Source: Bittarella massiliensis (ex Durand et al. 2017)
Lineage (GTDB): Bacteria > Bacillota > Clostridia > Oscillospirales > Ruminococcaceae
Reading direction: 5' to 3'
Length of the DNA stretch: 64,000 nucleotides
NCBI RefSeq assembly: GCF_017566145.1
Contig: NZ_JABFCL010000004.1
Location: 62,001 to 126,000 of the forward strand
This document shows, in pieces, positions 61,617 through 64,000 of the stretch. The notes below the pieces were generated by a model. That model worked only from the letters and a program-made list of their open reading frames with translations, had not been told where the DNA came from and made no database searches. The position numbers and the translations under genes are program-made. Numbering within the stretch: position 1 is the stretch's first letter; each line of letters opens with the position of its first letter.

Positions 61617-62243
61617 TTACAGATGGGAGAAGACGGTCTCCCCCAGCTGGGGCGTCACCCGGCCGCCGCTGCGCTCCACCAAGTCGGCGCAAAAGCCCTC
61701 GGCCGCGTCGGCGCGGACGGTGAGGCGCAGGGTCACCTGCTCCAAAAAGTCGCACCCCTCCTGGCGCAGGGGGTAGTTTGGCAGCAGGTTCTCCAGGATC
61801 GGGTAGAAGTCATAGGGCAGCCTGACCACCACCTGCCTGCAGGCGCAGACGGTGACGATCTCGGCTGCCGCCGCCGCCAGGGAGGCGGCTTTGGAGTAGG
61901 CCCGCAGCAGCCCCCCGGCCCCCAGGAGGACCCCCCCGAAGATGCGGGAGACCACGATCACCGCGTCGGTGATCTCCCCCTTTTGCAGCACTTCCAGGGT
62001 GGGCTTGCCACCGGTGCCCTGGGGCTCGCCGTCGTCGCTGCAGCGCTGGCCGTTTTGGCAGCGCAGGTTGTAGGCAAAGACGTGGTGGCGGGCGTCCCGG
62101 AGCTCTCCCCGCACCCGCTCGACAAAGGCCATGGCCTCCTCCGGCGAGGAGGCCGGGGCGATTCGCCCGATGAACTGGGACTTTTTAATGGTGACGCTGT
62201 CGCTTGCCTCCCCCGCCGGGGTGCGGTAATCCTGTTGGTCCAA
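61617..62243 (-). CDS. YigZ/IMPACT family protein
   Basis: A 208-residue protein with the IMPACT N-terminal fold (KKSQFIGRIAPASSPEEA; DDGEPQGTGGKPTLEVL; IVVSRIFGGVLLGAGGLLRAYS) and a C-terminal DUF1949 ferredoxin-like domain (PYDFYPILENLL). In eukaryotes IMPACT affects GCN2 signalling; the bacterial role is unclear. The start is TTG 62243, preceded by GGAGGAGGG. Monocistronic. Confidence 0.92.
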   Translation of the reverse strand: MDQQDYRTPAGEASDSVTIKKSQFIGRIAPASSPEEAMAFVERVRGELRDARHHVFAYNLRCQNGQRCSDDGEPQGTGGKPTLEVLQKGEITDAVIVVSRIFGGVLLGAGGLLRAYSKAASLAAAAAEIVTVCACRQVVVRLPYDFYPILENLLPNYPLRQEGCDFLEQVTLRLTVRADAAEGFCADLVERSGGRVTPQLGETVFSHL

Positions 62244-62326
62244 TCTGGGCCCTCCTCCCTCCTTGGCGGGACAAAAAGAAAGGCGGTGTGAACCACACCA
62301 CCCTCATTTTTTGGACACGCCAAAAG

Positions 62327-62530
62327 CTATTTATCCAGATTAAAGCGCCGTTTGAAGCGGTCAACACGTCCGCCGGTATCAACCAGTTTCTGTTTGCCGG
62401 TATAGAACGGGTGGCATTTGGAGCAGACCTCGACGCGGATGTCGCCCTTCGTGGATCTGGTCTCGATCACTTCGCCGCAAGCGCAACGGATGGTCGCTTT
62501 GTCGTAGTTCGGATGAATCCCCTGTTTCAA
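62327..62530 (-). CDS. rpmE: 50S ribosomal protein L31, zinc-binding form
   Basis: A 67-residue L31 with four cysteines (C16, C18, C36, C39 in RCACGEV and [14 protein letters not shown]), the C+ form that binds zinc. Start is TTG 62530: GAGGTG lies 6 nt upstream and [15 protein letters not shown] then begins correctly. A zinc-free L31 paralogue, often Zur-controlled, is not in the window. Confidence 0.95.
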   Translation of the reverse strand: MKQGIHPNYDKATIRCACGEVIETRSTKGDIRVEVCSKCHPFYTGKQKLVDTGGRVDRFKRRFNLDK

Positions 62531-62569
62531 CGCAGTCACCTCTTTCACCAAAGAAACGTTACTCCAAAG

Positions 62570-62598
62570 ATAATAGCACAAGCGTTTTTAAAATGCAA
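62570..62598 (-). promoter_or_regulatory. Promoter of rpmE
   Basis: On the minus strand TTGCAT (62593-62598) and TATTAT (62570-62575), 17-bp spacer. Confidence 0.7.
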
Positions 62599-62647
62599 GA
62601 TGGTTTGTCCCACTTTTTTGAAAAAAACGCCCGCCCAGGGACTTTTT

Positions 62648-63688
62648 TTACGAGAGGGCGGCGACGGCGTCCACCAGGGCCTGCACGTCCTCGTCCCGGG
62701 TGGCCCAGCTGGTGCAAAAGCGGACCGCCGTCCGGCCGTCGGGCAGCTCCCCCCAGCTCTCAAAGGCGAACTTCTCCCCCAACGCCTCCATCTGCCCGGG
62801 GGTGAGGACGAAAAACTGCTGGTTGGTGGGGGAGTCAAAGTAGAGGGGCGCCCCCGCCGCGAGGAAGGCCTTGCGGATGGCCATGGCCTGCTCCACCGCC
62901 TTTTCACAGATGGAGCGGTAGAGCCCGCCCTCAAAGAGGACGTCGAACTGGATGCCCAGCAGCCGCCCCTTGGCCAGCAGGCCGCCCCGCTGTTTGATGA
63001 AGTAGCGAAAGTCCTTTTTGAGGGACGGGCCGGCGATCACCACCGCCTCGCCGAAGAGGGCGCCGCACTTGGTGCCGCCGATGTAAAAGACGTCGCAGAG
63101 CCGGGCCAGGTCGGGCAGGTCCAGCTCGCTCTCCGGGCTGGCGAGGCCGTAGCCCAGCCGCGCCCCGTCCAGGTAGAGGGGCAGCCCCCAGCGGCGGCAG
63201 ACGGCCGCCAGCTCCTCCAGCTGGGCCTTGGTGTAGAGGGTGCCGTTTTCGGTGGGGTGGGAGATATAGCAGACCCCCGGCTGCACCATGTGCTCGCTGA
63301 CGTCGCTTGCAAAGTGGGCGCGGCAGTAGTCGTCCACCTGGGCGGCGGTGATGGTGCCGTCGCGCGAGGGCAGGGGCAGCACCTTGTGGCCGGTGGCCTC
63401 GATGGCGCCGGTCTCGTGGCAGGCGATGTGCCCGCTCTCGGCGCAGAGGGCCCCCTGGTGGGGCCGCAGCAGGGAGGCGAGGACGGTGGTGTTGGCCTGG
63501 GTCCCCCCCACCAGGAAGTGGACGTCCAGGTCCTCCCGCCCGCAGGCGGCGCGAATTTTTCGGCGGGCGCTCTCGCAGTAGTGGTCGGCGCCGTAGCCGG
63601 GGGTCTGTTCCAGGTTGCTCTCGCACAGTTTTTGGAGGATGGCCGGGTGGCAGCCCTCCACGTAGTCGCACTGAAAGTAGATCATCAT
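62648..63688 (-). CDS. PLP enzyme, threonine aldolase/beta-eliminating lyase family
   Basis: A 346-residue fold-type I PLP enzyme. The PLP lysine is in YIGGTKCGALFGEA, the ring-contact Asp/Arg in YLDGARLGYGLAS, and the phosphate region in FLVGGTQANTTVLA. These match low-specificity L-threonine aldolase and close relatives, which split threonine to glycine and acetaldehyde. An amino-acid lyase with another substrate is possible. ATG 63688 behind GGAGAGGGAG; ATG 63685 is adjacent. It has its own promoter at 63751-63780. Confidence 0.88.
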   Translation of the reverse strand: MMIYFQCDYVEGCHPAILQKLCESNLEQTPGYGADHYCESARRKIRAACGREDLDVHFLVGGTQANTTVLASLLRPHQGALCAESGHIACHETGAIEATGHKVLPLPSRDGTITAAQVDDYCRAHFASDVSEHMVQPGVCYISHPTENGTLYTKAQLEELAAVCRRWGLPLYLDGARLGYGLASPESELDLPDLARLCDVFYIGGTKCGALFGEAVVIAGPSLKKDFRYFIKQRGGLLAKGRLLGIQFDVLFEGGLYRSICEKAVEQAMAIRKAFLAAGAPLYFDSPTNQQFFVLTPGQMEALGEKFAFESWGELPDGRTAVRFCTSWATRDEDVQALVDAVAALS

Positions 63689-63750
63689 TTCTCTCCCTCT
63701 CCGGCGGGGCGGGGCGGGACCCCTTTCCCCATTTTTCCCGATATATAGAG

Positions 63751-63780
63751 AGGATACCCGCACCGGCCGGGGCTTGTCAA
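63751..63780 (-). promoter_or_regulatory. Promoter of the threonine-aldolase-like gene
   Basis: On the minus strand TTGACA (63775-63780) and TATCCT (63751-63756), 18-bp spacer. Confidence 0.68.
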
Positions 63781-63830
63781 CAAGGGCGCGGGCAAAAGGC
63801 AAAAAAACGGCCGCCCAAGCCCCCCAACGG

Positions 63831-63859
63831 TTGCCAAAAGGAAAAAAGAAAGCTATGAT
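63831..63859 (+). promoter_or_regulatory. Promoter of the gene at the right edge
   Basis: TTGCCA (63831-63836) and TATGAT (63854-63859), 17-bp spacer, divergent from the aldolase-like gene. Confidence 0.65.
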
Positions 63860-63966
63860 AGTAGTATTCCCCCTGTCCAACCTTTGCATACTGATAACAG
63901 CCGGTTTTCTCCCCGCGCCCCAGGGAGCGGCAGGAAGGCGGACAGCAAAAAAGGAGTGTTGTAAAC

Positions 63967-64000
63967 GTGACATGGCACAGCCAGACCCCAGAGCAGATCG
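63967..64000 (+). CDS. Start of a gene, possibly a cation-transporting P-type ATPase (partial)
   Basis: Only 11 codons are visible. GTG 63967 follows AAGGAG by 10 nt and the peptide begins TWHSQTPEQI. Calcium-type P-type ATPases often open with a W-H-x-x-x-x-E-x-(I/V) segment like this, so that identity is suggested. Too little is present to confirm, though promoter and ribosome site make a real gene likely. Confidence 0.45.
   Translation, partial: MTWHSQTPEQI

Overview
This is a GC-rich chromosomal segment from an anaerobic, spore-forming member of the Clostridia. The best guess is Oscillospiraceae/Ruminococcaceae-like, because it combines a Firmicutes class III fructose-1,6-bisphosphatase, a CotF-type spore coat protein, the clostridial order dgt-dnaG-rpoD, a two-gene SUF system and subunits of a sodium-pumping decarboxylase. 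The genus cannot be named from the sequence alone. Most of the window is core chromosome. Accessory material is limited to two cell-wall-anchored surface proteins, an orphan CRISPR array, a lone MazF toxin and some unusual noncoding stretches.

Layout. 1-1,170: end of feoB and its small Cys-rich partner. 1,270-1,830: a promoter-to-terminator unit with no sizeable ORF but with strong RNA pairing potential. 1,932-5,300: radical SAM (SPL-type) protein, then a secreted glycine-rich repeat protein. 5,327-7,088 (minus): acpS, a lipoprotein and orphan mazF. 7,108-11,597: Phe T-box with pheS and pheT, then ireB. 11,605-14,815: a cyclic-di-GMP-I riboswitch in front of a BspA-like wall-anchored adhesin. 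14,902-15,857: a truncated adaA overlapping ogt. 16,121-19,495: unknown small gene, esterase and fbp. 19,557-27,876 (minus): eight-gene run pcrA, tmk, DUF2156, GNAT, DJ-1, MTHFS, mltG, U32. 28,078-31,302: small membrane protein, oadB/oadG, mscS. 31,516-32,063: type I-C-like CRISPR array with leader promoter but no cas genes. 32,158-37,208 (minus): two spore-coat-related proteins, mreB, comF, recD2 and a small membrane protein. 37,561-39,947 (minus): SAM-I riboswitch/metK and FMN riboswitch/ribU. 39,983-42,217 (minus): GNAT and sufB-sufC. 42,511-54,793 (minus): rpoB, rpoC, rpsL, rpsG, fusA, tuf. 55,001-57,267: MarR regulator, three-repeat secreted protein, Rrf2 regulator. 57,362-61,465 (minus): dgt-dnaG-sigA. 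61,617-63,780: YigZ family protein, L31, threonine-aldolase-like enzyme. The right edge has the first codons of a gene that may be a cation P-type ATPase.

How the parts relate. RNA-based control is prominent: T-box, c-di-GMP-I, SAM-I and FMN riboswitches, each followed by an intrinsic terminator, plus a terminator-like hairpin between rpoC and rpsL. Most promoters listed have sigma-A-type -35/-10 boxes spaced 16-18 bp. The Fe-S genes sufC-sufB and the distant Rrf2 regulator each have a dyad at their promoter, which suggests but does not prove a regulatory link. The items most worth following up are the noncoding unit at 1.3-1.8 kb, the c-di-GMP-controlled adhesin, the cas-less CRISPR array with an intact leader promoter, AdaA lacking most of its metal-binding core, and the palindrome cluster splitting pheS from pheT.
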